Shown: positions 5,875 through 14,198, counted from the first letter of the stretch. The stretch: DNA of 24,254 nt from an uncultured Oscillospiraceae bacterium (GCA_910587785.1 CAJUOA010000045.1:1-24254), one strand, 5' to 3'. Translations and numbers: made by a program. The notes: generated by a model from the sequence alone, not told the origin.

Positions 5875-7269
5875 TCAGAGTTCCCGTGTGGCAACGATAG
5901 CAGCCCCCGTCCCGCAGACATCCGCCAAGAGGACCTGCCCGACATGCACGGGCGCGGCGGCGCAAATGCCGTCCAGCGCGGCCATGACCTGGGGGATCAT
6001 GGATTTGGGAACCGGACGGTCCGTTTTGACGGGGCACCGCGGGTGCGCGCCGCCGCGGCACCGGACGGTGGAGGTGACCACCCGGGTCGGGCAGGTCACT
6101 TCCGCGCGGGCGTAGTCTATACCGCGGGAACAGCCGTTTCCCATGACGGCAAAGCCGCCGCCCGACGTGTCGGCCACCAGGCGGCACCCTCGGGGACAGA
6201 CGGTGCAGACGAGCACGGTCCTGCCGTCCACGTCCCCGGCGTCCCCGAGGGCAGCGGAACGGGCCTGGTGGAAGGATGCCTCCCCCGCCTCCTCGGAGAC
6301 ACAGCCCGCAAGGACATACCGCGCGGCGGCGGCTCCCGCCCGCTGGCTCTCCGTGGTGACATGGTCCACCAGGTCGTGGACATGGGCCGCGTTGCCGCAG
6401 GCAAATACCCCATGCAGGGAGGTCTCCATGTTCTCCCGGACCCGCGCGCCGCCGGTGCGGGGGTCCATCTCGATCCCCGCCTGCCGGGTGAGCTCGTTTT
6501 CCGGGATAAGCCCTACAGAGAGTAACAGCGTGTCGCAGTCAAAAATCATCTCCGTGCCGGGGATGGGGCGGCACTCGCCGTCCACCCGGGAGACCACCAC
6601 CTGCTCCACCCGCTCCCGGCCCCGGATGTCCGTGACTGTGTGGGATAGGAGGAGGGGGATGTCATAATCCCGCAGGCACTGGACGATGTTCCGGGCAAGC
6701 CCCCCGGACTGGGGCATCAGCTCTACGCAGGCGAGCACCTTGGCCCCCTCCAGGGTCATGCGCCGGGCCATGATGAGGCCGATGTCCCCGCTGCCCAGGA
6801 CGACTGCCCGCCGTCCGGGGAGCCAGCCCTCCATGTTGACGTACCGCTGGGCCGCTCCGGCGGTCAGGACCCCGGCAGGCCGCGTGCCGGGGATGGCAAT
6901 GGCCCCCCGGGTCCGCTCCCGGCACCCCATGGCCAATATGATTGACTTGGCCTCCTCCACGCGGTAGCCCGTGTCGCGGCCCACCATGTGGACTTGGCGC
7001 TCCGGCGTCACCTCCAGGACCATGGTGTCCAGACGGACCTCCACGCCGGTGTCCGCAAGCTGCTCGATGAACCGCCGGGCGTACTCCGGCCCGGTCAGCT
7101 CCTCCTTGAAGTAGTGGAGGCCAAAGCCGTTGTGGATGCACTGGTTGAGGATGCCGCCCAGCTCCCGGTCCCGCTCCGCCAGGAGGATCTTCCGCAGGCC
7201 CCGCTCCCAGGCGGCGCAGGCCGCCGCAAGCCCCGCAGGTCCGCCGCCGATGACGATGAGGTCATACAT
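5875..7269 (-). CDS. NAD(P)/FAD-dependent oxidoreductase fused to DUF1667
   Basis: Residues 1-335 form a two-dinucleotide-fold flavoprotein: FAD loop IGGGPAGLAAA (7-17), NAD(P) loop VVLGSGDIGLIMAR (156-169), and the C-terminal FAD motif HGVFACGN (286-293). LGGILNQCIHNGFGLHYFKE (38-57) is typical of the GlpB-like partner in glycerol-3-phosphate/hydroxyacid oxidase-type operons. Residues about 350-464 are a DUF1667 domain with clustered cysteines (355, 358, 362, 380, 393, 404, 412), a likely metal or Fe-S site. In many Firmicutes DUF1667 is a separate third gene of this operon; here it is fused on. The ATG overlaps the end of the upstream gene by 8 bases, so the two are translationally coupled. 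The substrate is not evident from the sequence. Confidence 0.88.
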   Translation of the reverse strand: MYDLIVIGGGPAGLAAACAAWERGLRKILLAERDRELGGILNQCIHNGFGLHYFKEELTGPEYARRFIEQLADTGVEVRLDTMVLEVTPERQVHMVGRDTGYRVEEAKSIILAMGCRERTRGAIAIPGTRPAGVLTAGAAQRYVNMEGWLPGRRAVVLGSGDIGLIMARRMTLEGAKVLACVELMPQSGGLARNIVQCLRDYDIPLLLSHTVTDIRGRERVEQVVVSRVDGECRPIPGTEMIFDCDTLLLSVGLIPENELTRQAGIEMDPRTGGARVRENMETSLHGVFACGNAAHVHDLVDHVTTESQRAGAAAARYVLAGCVSEEAGEASFHQARSAALGDAGDVDGRTVLVCTVCPRGCRLVADTSGGGFAVMGNGCSRGIDYARAEVTCPTRVVTSTVRCRGGAHPRCPVKTDRPVPKSMIPQVMAALDGICAAAPVHVGQVLLADVCGTGAAIVATREL

Positions 7270-8704
7270 GCCTCCCGCCTCCTTTCGTCTCGCACACCAG
7301 GAGCCGGGACCCGGCCCCCTCCTGGACGACCTCTCCGGGGCTGACGCCCAGCTCCCGGGCGAGGAGTTCGACCACCCTGGGGCCGCAGAAGCCCCCCTGA
7401 CACCGGCCCATGCCCGCGTTCACCCGGCGCTTCACGCCGTCCACGGAACGGGGCGGGATAGGGGCGCGGAGGGCCTCCAGGATCTCCCCCTCCGTCACCG
7501 TCTCACAGCGGCAGACGATCCGGCCATAGGCAGGGTCGCGCTCCACCAGGGCCGCGCGGTCCTCCGGAGAGAGCTCCCGGAAGCGCACCCGGCGCCGGCG
7601 GCAGAGAAAGTCCTGTTTTTCCTCCAGGACCAGCCCCGCCCTCTCCAGAAGCTCCACTGCGTACTCGGCGATGGCCGGGGCGGCGGAGAGCCCCGGAGAA
7701 CAGATGCCCGCCAGGTCGAAAAACCCGGGGGCCCCCTCCGCCTCCTGGAGGATGAAGTCCCCCCGGCCGCTCTGGGCCCGGACACCGGCGAAGGTGCGGA
7801 TGGTGTCCTGGAAGCGGATGCCCGGCACAGATTTTTGGGCCGTGCGGCGGACGCAGTCCAGCCTGTCAGCGGTGGTGGAGGTGTCGCAGCGGGACAGGGG
7901 CTCGGCGTCGGGGCCCGCCAGCAGGTTGCCGTGGACCGTGGGGGCCACCAGGACGCCCTTGCCCTGGGCTGTGGGGGTCTGGAAGATCACACGGGAGACC
8001 CGGACACCCTCGCTCTTGTCCAGCAGGAAGTACTGCCCCCGAACGGGCAGGATGTCGAAGGCGTGGGGCGCGGCCATGTCGTGGACCGCGTCCGCCGAGA
8101 CCCCGGCGGCGTTGACCACGAAACGGGCCTCGAACGTCCCGCGGCTGGTCTGGACCCGCCACCCGGCCTCCGTCCGCTGGAGACCGGTGACGGCGGTCTC
8201 CAGGCGGAGGTCCGCGCCGTTTCGCACGGCGGTCTCCGCCAGGGCCAGACAGTACTCCCAGGGGGAGCAGACGGCGGCGGAGGGGGCGTGGAGGGCTGCA
8301 ATCACCGCCTCGGAAAGCTCGGGCTCCAGAGTCCGTGCCTCCGCCCCGGTGAGGAGCTCCAGTCCGGGCACGCCGTTGCTCTTCCCGCGCTCGCAGAGGG
8401 CCTCCAGCACGGCGCGCTCCTCCGGGGAGAACGCCGCCACCAGGGACCCGCAGGCCCGGTAGGGCACGTCCAGGTCCCGGCAGAGCGGCCGCGCCAGCTC
8501 CACCCCGCGCAGGTTCAGCCGGGCCATGAGGGTCCCGGGCTCCGGGTCGTAGCCCGCGTGGAGGATGGCGGAGTTGGCCTTGGTAGCGCCCATGGAGACG
8601 TCGTTCTCCCGCTCCAGCACGGCGATGCTCAGCCGGTATCTCGACAGCGCAAAGGCCGCGGCCGCGCCGGTGATCCCACAGCCGATGATCAGGACATCAT
8701 ACAT
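7262..8704 (-). CDS. GlpA-like FAD-dependent oxidoreductase with BFD-type [2Fe-2S] domain
   Basis: The 480-residue protein begins with a DAO-type FAD fold (IIGCGITGAAAAFALSRY, residues 6-23, and SMGATKANSAILHAGYD, 37-53). The C-terminal part is a BFD-like [2Fe-2S] domain with Cys398, Cys400, Cys435 and Cys440 (VCRCE ... GRCQGGFC). This is the architecture of the anaerobic glycerol-3-phosphate dehydrogenase GlpA and L-2-hydroxyglutarate oxidase-like relatives, which pass electrons through a partner flavoprotein, here the gene immediately after it. AGGAGG (8710-8715) is five bases from the ATG, and a clear promoter lies at 8753-8781. Glycerol-3-phosphate is one possible substrate, but no glycerol kinase or facilitator gene is in the window, so I leave the symbol blank. 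Confidence 0.88.
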   Translation of the reverse strand: MYDVLIIGCGITGAAAAFALSRYRLSIAVLERENDVSMGATKANSAILHAGYDPEPGTLMARLNLRGVELARPLCRDLDVPYRACGSLVAAFSPEERAVLEALCERGKSNGVPGLELLTGAEARTLEPELSEAVIAALHAPSAAVCSPWEYCLALAETAVRNGADLRLETAVTGLQRTEAGWRVQTSRGTFEARFVVNAAGVSADAVHDMAAPHAFDILPVRGQYFLLDKSEGVRVSRVIFQTPTAQGKGVLVAPTVHGNLLAGPDAEPLSRCDTSTTADRLDCVRRTAQKSVPGIRFQDTIRTFAGVRAQSGRGDFILQEAEGAPGFFDLAGICSPGLSAAPAIAEYAVELLERAGLVLEEKQDFLCRRRRVRFRELSPEDRAALVERDPAYGRIVCRCETVTEGEILEALRAPIPPRSVDGVKRRVNAGMGRCQGGFCGPRVVELLARELGVSPGEVVQEGAGSRLLVCETKGGGRHV

Positions 8705-8752
8705 AACAGCCTCCTGTCCACGGCAGAGCCGCAGAATTCAAGTACTAGAGGT

Positions 8753-8781
8753 ATTATACGCTATTTTGATAAAACCGGCAA
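8753..8781 (-). promoter_or_regulatory. Sigma-A promoter of the flavoprotein operon
   Basis: On the minus strand, TTGCCG (8776-8781) and TATAAT (8753-8758) are separated by 17 bases, 48 bases before the start codon. It lies in the 108-base gap after the GH18 gene, so the operon has its own start of transcription. Confidence 0.8.
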
Positions 8782-8812
8782 GGAGTTTTTGCACAAGTTC
8801 AACAAAATTCTT

Positions 8813-10429
8813 TCAGCGCTCCAGGCTGCGGTGGAAGCGCATCAGCACGGCGGCCGCCTCCGCCTGGGTGACGGTCCCGGCGGGGGCCAGGGCGTCGGGG
8901 CCCCGGCCCTGGAGCAGGCCCTCCGCCACCGTCCAGGACACCGCCTCCAGGGCGTAGCCGCTGACGGCGGAGGCGTCGGCGAAGGCGGAGAGGTCCGCAC
9001 CGGACCGGGTGTCCATGCCCCGCCAGCGGGCGTGCCTCCAGAGCAGGGCGGCGAGCTGTTCCCGGGTGAGGGGATCGCCGGGGCCGAAGGTGCCGTCGTC
9101 ATAGCCGTTGACGATGCCGGTGGAGGCGGCCCAGGCGGCGCTCTGGGCGCAGAGGTCGGTTGCCTTGATGTCCGGGAAGGGCTGTCCGGAGGCGGCGGGA
9201 GCGCCCTCCATGCGGTGCAGGGCGGTGACCAGCTCCCCCCGGCTGACGGGCGTCTCGGGGGCCGGGACGGTCATCCAGTCCCGCTCCCGGACGTACTCCA
9301 CCGCCTCCGCATACCAGGGGGCGTCTTCGCCGGTGAAGGCGGCGCAGGCGCTCTCCACCAGAACCGCGCCCCGGTCCTGGGACAGCTCCCAGAAGCCGAT
9401 GCCGCCCAGGCCCAGCTCCCGGGCCAACGCGGCCTTTTCCGCTATGGAGGCCGCATCGTCGTAGGAGAGGAAGGAACTGTTTCCCCAGAGATAGGGCGCG
9501 TCCGGGTGCCGAAGCTGGCGGTAGGCGGCGCTGGGGAGGTACTTCGACACCACAGTGTCGTAGGGCACCGCCTCCCCAGAGGAGAACGTGCCCCCCAGGC
9601 CATCCGTCCCGCCGGACACGCCCTTGTAAAGGTAGCCGTAGAGGGGCATCCCCAGCACCAGCTTCTCCGCCGGGATGCCCCGGTCCAGGTAGGCACGGAC
9701 GCTGGAGCGGACGCCGGAGAGGGGGGCGTTGAACCCGGTGCGGCGGTCCCAGGGGCCCTGGTAGTCGTAGGCCATGAGGAAGAGGCGGTCCACCGTCCCG
9801 GACACGGCCGCGGGCTCGATCTTGTCCAGGAAGCCGGGGTCCGCCGCGCCGGTGGCGGTAAGGACGTAGGCGCGGCCTGTGCGGGCGGTCTCGGCGTCCA
9901 GGGCCTCCCGGACGGCCCGGAGGAGCAGGGTGAAATTCTCCCGGTCCGCCGGACGGTGGACGATGCCGGGCCTGCCGCCGGAGACGGGGTACTCCCAGTT
10001 GAGGTCCACGCCGTCCAGGTCCTCCTGACGGAGGAGGTCCAGACAGCTCCGGGCGAAGTCCTCCCGCCGCCGGGCGGTGGAGGCGGCGTCGGAGAAGTGC
10101 CGGGAGTGCTCCCAGCCGCCCGCGCTGAGGACCAGACGCAGTCCCGGGTGCGCCTCCCGAAGCTCCCGGAGGCCCGCCAGGTTTTTCCGGTCCCGCTCCG
10201 GATACTCCAGGACCAGGGCGCAGCTCTCCGGGTCAATGGCGGCGAAGGCATAGTTGACCTGGGTGAGGCGGGAGGCGGGGAGGTCCCGGGGAGCGTACCC
10301 CTGCCCGGAGGCCCAGGCGGGGTAGTAGCCCACGATCTCACCGCTCCCCGTCCCGCGGGCCGGAGGCAGGGATGTACACAGCAGGAGAGCCGCCAAGAGG
10401 GCGGCGGCAAAGCGCGACAGAAGTTTCAA
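8813..10429 (-). CDS. Secreted GH18 glycoside hydrolase (chitinase-like) with SLH domains
   Basis: The start is the TTG at 10429, with AAAGGAG eight bases upstream (10438-10444), giving 538 residues that begin with a signal peptide (KLLSRFAAALLAALLLC). Residues 30-365 are a GH18 barrel: GYYPAWASGQGY, the catalytic strand DLDGVDLNWEYP (137-148) with Glu146 as acid, MAYDYQGPWD (219-228), and GFWELSQD near the end. Residues 371-535 hold two complete SLH repeats and a partial one, which anchor proteins to the cell wall or S-layer. GH18 enzymes cleave beta-1,4-linked N-acetylglucosamine polymers. In this protein Asn144 replaces the aspartate two residues before the catalytic Glu in the usual DxxDxDxE motif, which could lower or change activity. 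The gene lies downstream of a cell-envelope flippase gene on the same strand. Confidence 0.9.
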   Translation of the reverse strand: MKLLSRFAAALLAALLLCTSLPPARGTGSGEIVGYYPAWASGQGYAPRDLPASRLTQVNYAFAAIDPESCALVLEYPERDRKNLAGLRELREAHPGLRLVLSAGGWEHSRHFSDAASTARRREDFARSCLDLLRQEDLDGVDLNWEYPVSGGRPGIVHRPADRENFTLLLRAVREALDAETARTGRAYVLTATGAADPGFLDKIEPAAVSGTVDRLFLMAYDYQGPWDRRTGFNAPLSGVRSSVRAYLDRGIPAEKLVLGMPLYGYLYKGVSGGTDGLGGTFSSGEAVPYDTVVSKYLPSAAYRQLRHPDAPYLWGNSSFLSYDDAASIAEKAALARELGLGGIGFWELSQDRGAVLVESACAAFTGEDAPWYAEAVEYVRERDWMTVPAPETPVSRGELVTALHRMEGAPAASGQPFPDIKATDLCAQSAAWAASTGIVNGYDDGTFGPGDPLTREQLAALLWRHARWRGMDTRSGADLSAFADASAVSGYALEAVSWTVAEGLLQGRGPDALAPAGTVTQAEAAAVLMRFHRSLER

Positions 10430-10539
10430 AAAAAACGCTCCTTTCCCAGAAAAAACAGTGTGTTCGACAGACACTATTTTACAGGAAAGGGAGCGGTCCC
10501 GGCAAGCTGTGGATTCTGGAAGCGGAGGAAAAACCAGGA

Positions 10540-10615
10540 GCGAACGGAGCTTCGCGGACAAAAAGTTTTTCTTTTTTCGCTTCCATTTTTCTCTGTACAC
10601 AAAGAAAAATGGAAG
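10540..10615 (-). terminator. Hairpin cluster after the flippase gene
   Basis: Directly after the flippase stop, CTTCCATTTTTCT (10580-10592) pairs perfectly with 10603-10615. Further along the minus strand come an AAAAAG/CTTTTT stem and GCGAA/TTCGC (10551-10555 with 10540-10544). The stems are AT-rich and lack a uridine run directly after them, so termination is probable but not certain. The remainder of the gap to the GH18 start holds the GH18 leader, including an imperfect dyad around 10436-10496. Confidence 0.45.
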
Positions 10616-12109
10616 TTACCTGCGTCCGACGGCGAGTTTCTTCAGCCACATGAGGTCCTCGCCGCTGACGACCCGGAGAAGTCCCCAGGTCAGGCACAGG
10701 AGGACCAGGCAGAAGCTCCCCGGCAGGAGGATGCCCGTCAGGCCCGCCCGGGGCGGGAGGAGGGCCGTCACGGCGCAGGCGAAGACGGCGCACAGGGAGG
10801 CCCGCAGGGCGTCGGACCACGCCGGCCGGGTACCGGAGGCGATGGTGAGGCGGCGCAGGCTCAGGGCGAAGTTGACCAGGTGGGTGACGGCAAAGCTGAA
10901 ATAGTACCCCGCGAGGCCGAAGCGGGGCAGCAGCAGCCACAAAAAGGCCACGTCCAGGAAAGTGGTCAGCACGTTGTAGCGGGCGCTGGCCTTCTGCTGT
11001 CCCAGACCCTTGCACATGGCGTCCACCACCGCGTCCAGGTAGAGCATGGGCACAAAGGGCGCATACAGCCGCAGGTAGGTCCCGGCCATGGGCTCGTGGA
11101 AGAGCAGCTCCCCCAGGGCCTCCGCCCCGGCGAAGAGCACGCCTCCGGCGGCAAGGCCGAAGAGCAGCGCCAGACGCAGGCTCCGCCGCGCCAGATAGCG
11201 CACCCGCTCCCGGCTCCCCACGGCGGCGCAGCGGGAGAGCTCCGGCACCAGGAGCTCCGAGAGGGAGAACAGGATCGCCGCCGGGAACATCAACACCGGG
11301 AACACCATGCCGTGGATGACGCCGTAGTCCGCCAGGGCGTTGACCGTCCCGGCGAAGAGGGAGAGCCGCTTGGGGATGATGAGGTGCTCCACCGCCCCCA
11401 GGCCCGAGCGCAGGCCGTCCGCCACCGCCAGGGGCAGGGCGATGGGGAAGATGCGGCCATAGGGGGGCCTTTGCCGGACCTTCCCGGCGGAGGACGCCTT
11501 CCCCCGGCAGAGCATCGCCAGGGCAAGGAGGCTCAATACCGCCGCCCCGCAGCTCCCCGCCGTCACGGCCAAACAGGAGCGTCCCGCGTCCGTCCCCGCC
11601 CACCGGGCCAGGAGCAGGCTGGTCACGGCGATGGCGCACCCCTGCTCCAGGAACTGCACAGCCACCAGGGCGCGGATGCGGTTGGCGGCGGTGAAAAAGC
11701 CGGTGAGCACCCCCTCCATGCACCGCACCGGCAGGGACAGGGCGTACAGCCGCAGAGAGGGGGCCGCCGCCAGGTCCCCGATCCACCGGACGCTCAGGAG
11801 GGGCGCAAAGTGCCAGAGGAGTATCCCCATGGCCGCAGAGCACACCAGACTGTACCGGGAACACCCGGTGAGTACCGCCCGGACCCCTTGCAGCCGCTTC
11901 CGGCCCAGCTCCTCGGCGGTCAGGTACATCGAGCAGGTGCGGATGCCCGCCGAGCCCAGGGTGAAAAACAGGCCCGTCACCGCCAGTACCAGCTGCAAAA
12001 GGCCGATCCCAGCCGCGCCGGTGCGGCTGGAGAGGTACACCTGAAAGCCCATGCCCACCAGCCGCAAAAGCAGGTTGGCCCCGGTGAGCATGATGGCCCC
12101 GTAGAACAT
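10616..12109 (-). CDS. SpoVB/MurJ-like lipid-linked oligosaccharide flippase (MOP superfamily)
   Basis: About 497 residues with roughly fourteen hydrophobic segments, as in the polysaccharide-export branch of the MOP superfamily. The opening GAIMLTGANLLLRLVGMGFQ and the segment GLLQLVLAVTGLFFTLGSAG match SpoVB and its relatives, which flip lipid-linked peptidoglycan or polysaccharide precursors across the membrane; SpoVB is used in spore cortex synthesis. The ATG at 12109 has no ribosome binding site. A CTG at 12127 in the same frame follows a GA/GGGG-rich stretch at proper spacing and would add KRGNS, which resembles the basic start of family members, so the true start may be there. Whether it is the sporulation protein itself or another paralogue cannot be decided from the sequence. 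Confidence 0.85.
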   Translation of the reverse strand: MFYGAIMLTGANLLLRLVGMGFQVYLSSRTGAAGIGLLQLVLAVTGLFFTLGSAGIRTCSMYLTAEELGRKRLQGVRAVLTGCSRYSLVCSAAMGILLWHFAPLLSVRWIGDLAAAPSLRLYALSLPVRCMEGVLTGFFTAANRIRALVAVQFLEQGCAIAVTSLLLARWAGTDAGRSCLAVTAGSCGAAVLSLLALAMLCRGKASSAGKVRQRPPYGRIFPIALPLAVADGLRSGLGAVEHLIIPKRLSLFAGTVNALADYGVIHGMVFPVLMFPAAILFSLSELLVPELSRCAAVGSRERVRYLARRSLRLALLFGLAAGGVLFAGAEALGELLFHEPMAGTYLRLYAPFVPMLYLDAVVDAMCKGLGQQKASARYNVLTTFLDVAFLWLLLPRFGLAGYYFSFAVTHLVNFALSLRRLTIASGTRPAWSDALRASLCAVFACAVTALLPPRAGLTGILLPGSFCLVLLCLTWGLLRVVSGEDLMWLKKLAVGRR

Positions 12110-12186
12110 GGAGTTGCCGCGCTTCAGATCCCCACCCCCCTCGTTTTCTACTACTATATGGGAAAATGGGGGGCAACATGACAGGA

Positions 12187-12210
12187 AAAGCGGCGGGCCC
12201 TTCAGCGCCG
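12187..12210 (-). terminator. Weak terminator candidate after the P-loop kinase gene
   Basis: On the minus strand CGGCG (12206-12210) pairs with CGCCG (12191-12195) around a 10-base loop, followed by CTTTT. The 5-bp stem is short, so this is a tentative call. No clear promoter for the flippase gene is visible in the 111-base gap. Confidence 0.3.
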
Positions 12211-12220
12211 GACGGTTCTG

Positions 12221-12736
12221 TTACAGCTCTATGCCGATTTGATACACATCCTCTATCAGCAGGTAATTTGCGCCGTTTTTCTGCGCAAGCGCCAAAACCT
12301 CCGCGTTATCGGCCAGCACGCTTTCCAGAGTGCAGTCTTCATCATTCAATCGGTCCTCGATGGCGCTTGCGTACCGTTTTATGTCGTCAAAATGCTCTCG
12401 GATATAGCGTTCACTCATGACCAAGCAGTAATACCGGATATGCCTGCGGTATTCTTCCCCGAGGTCCCGTTCCCAGTCGAAAGGGATATAACATCCCTCA
12501 ACAATCAGGTTTTGCTTGTTCTCTATGGCTGTTTTTACCATTTCACGCACAATCGGCCACAAATAGTCCGTCAGCGCCTTTTCGTCACTCAATGGGGTGA
12601 GCGCCGTATTTCCACTGCGGATCAGCCCCATTTTCAGGTGGTCTATGGACAAATAGGGATATCGATACGTTTCAAGCAATTTTTGAGCAAGCACTGTCTT
12701 CCCTGTATGAGACGCGCCCGCTATCAAAACGACCAT
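12221..12736 (-). CDS. P-loop NTPase, small-molecule kinase-like
   Basis: The ATG ending at 12736 follows GGAGGAG (12741-12747) and gives 171 residues. The start MVVLIAGASHTGKTVLAQ carries a Walker A motif (residues 7-14), followed by YLSIDHLKMGLIRSG and LIVEGCYIPFDW, the pattern of P-loop kinases of the adenylate/shikimate/2-phosphoglycerate kinase type, including zeta-toxin-like proteins. The substrate cannot be told. It lies 26 bases after the AraC gene on the same strand, so the two form an operon. The gene is clearly poorer in G+C than its neighbours (28 of 60 in 12361-12420), which suggests recent acquisition. The longer frame to 12772 overlaps the AraC stop and is not preferred. Confidence 0.75.
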   Translation of the reverse strand: MVVLIAGASHTGKTVLAQKLLETYRYPYLSIDHLKMGLIRSGNTALTPLSDEKALTDYLWPIVREMVKTAIENKQNLIVEGCYIPFDWERDLGEEYRRHIRYYCLVMSERYIREHFDDIKRYASAIEDRLNDEDCTLESVLADNAEVLALAQKNGANYLLIEDVYQIGIEL

Positions 12737-12762
12737 TGGACTCCTCCTTCCGTTGACACTGG

Positions 12763-13602
12763 TCACTTCCACTGCCGGGGGCTCTTGCCGAACGCGCCGC
12801 GAAAGGCCCGTAGGAACACGGAGTAGTCCCGGAAGCCCGCATCCCCGGCGGCCTTGAGCACCGGGACCCCCAGACGGATCTGCTCCGCGGCCTGCTGGAG
12901 GCGCTTTTGCCGGATGTACTGGTGGACCGTACAGCCGTAGACGTCCTTGAAGCGGTGCATGAGGTAGAACCTGCTGAGGAAAAAGGTCCCGGCCAGGCGC
13001 TCGATGGTCAGCTCTTCGGCCAGATGCTCCCGGATGAAGCGTGTGACCTCCTCCATCTTCGGGTCGAAGCGGTAGGCCCCCTCCGCCGCCTCCGCAGCGG
13101 GGAAGTCCCGGTTGAGGGCCACCATCAGCTGGAGGACGCAGGTATCCGCAAGGAGCCTTGCGCCGAAGGCGTCCTCCGAGCCGGCCTCCTCCACGCGGCC
13201 GAAGAGGTCCCGGTAGCGCCCCCGGTCCTCCCCGCGAGGGCGGAAGAGGTGCACCCCGCGCTCAGCCGCCCGGGTGAAGCAGGCGGAGAGATCCGCCTCC
13301 TCCCCGCTGAACCGGGAGAGGAAGTCCCGGCTGATCCACAGCACCATCCGCTCGTAGACCTCGCCGGGGTCGACGGCCGGCAGGTGGATCACCCCCCGGC
13401 TGACCAGCAGCACGTCCATGGGCTGGAGGGGGTAGCGCCGTCCCTCGATGTGGTAGGCGGCACGGCCCCCCAGCTGGAGCACCAGCTTGTCGAACTCGTG
13501 GTAGTGGTAGTCCAGCTTCAGCGCACGGCTGTCCCGCAGGTGGAAGAGGCGGTAGTCCTCGTTGAGATACCCCCGGGGGCCCACCTCGCTCCGGTCCAGC
13601 AT
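12763..13602 (-). CDS. AraC-family transcriptional regulator
   Basis: A 279-residue protein with an N-terminal cupin-like sensing domain (YHYHEFDKLVLQLGGRAAYH and PMDVLLVSRGVIH, typical of the beta-barrel effector domain) and a C-terminal double helix-turn-helix: LTIERLAGTFFLSRFYLMHR (first) and residues 248-275 (second, with AGDAGFRDYSVFLRAFRGAF). AGAGGAGGT is six bases before the ATG. The usual ligands are sugars or small metabolites, but nothing here specifies one. The downstream P-loop kinase gene is the only obvious candidate target in the operon. Composition is high-GC like the rest of the chromosome, in contrast to the kinase gene. Confidence 0.9.
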   Translation of the reverse strand: MLDRSEVGPRGYLNEDYRLFHLRDSRALKLDYHYHEFDKLVLQLGGRAAYHIEGRRYPLQPMDVLLVSRGVIHLPAVDPGEVYERMVLWISRDFLSRFSGEEADLSACFTRAAERGVHLFRPRGEDRGRYRDLFGRVEEAGSEDAFGARLLADTCVLQLMVALNRDFPAAEAAEGAYRFDPKMEEVTRFIREHLAEELTIERLAGTFFLSRFYLMHRFKDVYGCTVHQYIRQKRLQQAAEQIRLGVPVLKAAGDAGFRDYSVFLRAFRGAFGKSPRQWK

Positions 13603-13637
13603 AGAAAGACCTCCTCTCGTGACGGGATCATGGAAGG

Positions 13638-13669
13638 AAAAAGACCTCCGCCCCGTCCCCGGACGGCGG
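13638..13669 (-). terminator. Terminator after the zinc-ribbon gene
   Basis: On the minus strand CCG and CCGTC pair with GACGG and CGG across 13648-13669, with a small internal loop, followed by AGGTC and five T (13638-13642). It lies between the zinc-ribbon gene and the AraC start, so it should separate their transcripts. Confidence 0.6.
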
Positions 13670-13728
13670 CGGTCCGGAGTCGGAACGAAGGTGCAGAAAG
13701 CCGGGTCCGGCCCCGGGAAGTATGTACC

Positions 13729-14106
13729 TTACTCGCCCATGGGCGCGCCGCAGTGGGGGCAGAACTTGGTGTCGCTGATCTTGCCGCAGACGGGGCAGAC
13801 CTTGCCGTCGGGCCCGGCGGCGGCCTCCTCGGCCTCCTTGACCTCCCGCAGGGCCTGCAGCTGGGTAATCTTCTCCTGGGACGCCTTCACGGCGGCGATG
13901 ACATCGGCGATGGCCTCCGGCACCTCGCCCTCCAGGTGCTCGCAGGCGTACCACTGCCCGATGGCGCGGTAGTTCTTGTCCAGCTCCCGCTTCTCCGCGA
14001 TGATGGAGGCGGAGATCTTGGCGGAGTCGGCGGCCTCCCGGGCCTTTTCAGAGGCCGTGGCGGCCACGACCTTTGCCTTCTGGGTCAGCTCGTCAAAAAA
14101 GCTCAT
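13729..14106 (-). CDS. Coiled-coil zinc-ribbon protein
   Basis: The 125-residue product is mostly helical and charged from residue 1 to 95 (FDELTQKAKVVAATASEKAR...), consistent with a coiled coil, and ends in a zinc ribbon with Cys104, Cys107, Cys116 and Cys119 (VCPVCGKI ... KFCPHCG). There is no signal peptide or membrane segment. AAAGGAG is seven bases before the ATG, and a textbook promoter lies at 14170-14198, so it is a single-gene transcript closed by the terminator at 13638-13669. Proteins with this layout are widespread in Clostridia and have no settled function; a scaffold or adaptor role is only a guess. Confidence 0.8.
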   Translation of the reverse strand: MSFFDELTQKAKVVAATASEKAREAADSAKISASIIAEKRELDKNYRAIGQWYACEHLEGEVPEAIADVIAAVKASQEKITQLQALREVKEAEEAAAGPDGKVCPVCGKISDTKFCPHCGAPMGE

Positions 14107-14169
14107 CTTGCGCTCCTTTCAAGTCCAAGGCATTTTTCTTCTTTCCCCCAAAAAAGGGGCTCTGGTGCC

Positions 14170-14198
14170 ATTATAGCCGTTTTTGCCCGGGACTGCAA
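14170..14198 (-). promoter_or_regulatory. Sigma-A promoter of the coiled-coil zinc-ribbon gene
   Basis: On the minus strand TTGCAG (14193-14198) and TATAAT (14170-14175) are separated by exactly 17 bases, about 60 bases before the start codon. Confidence 0.85.

Noticed and set aside
7130..12181. A 1683-codon open frame on the + strand, antisense to four genes
   Set aside because: It is the mirror of well-supported minus-strand genes in high-GC DNA, is rich in Gly, Ala, Pro and Arg without domains, and runs through intergenic hairpins and promoters.
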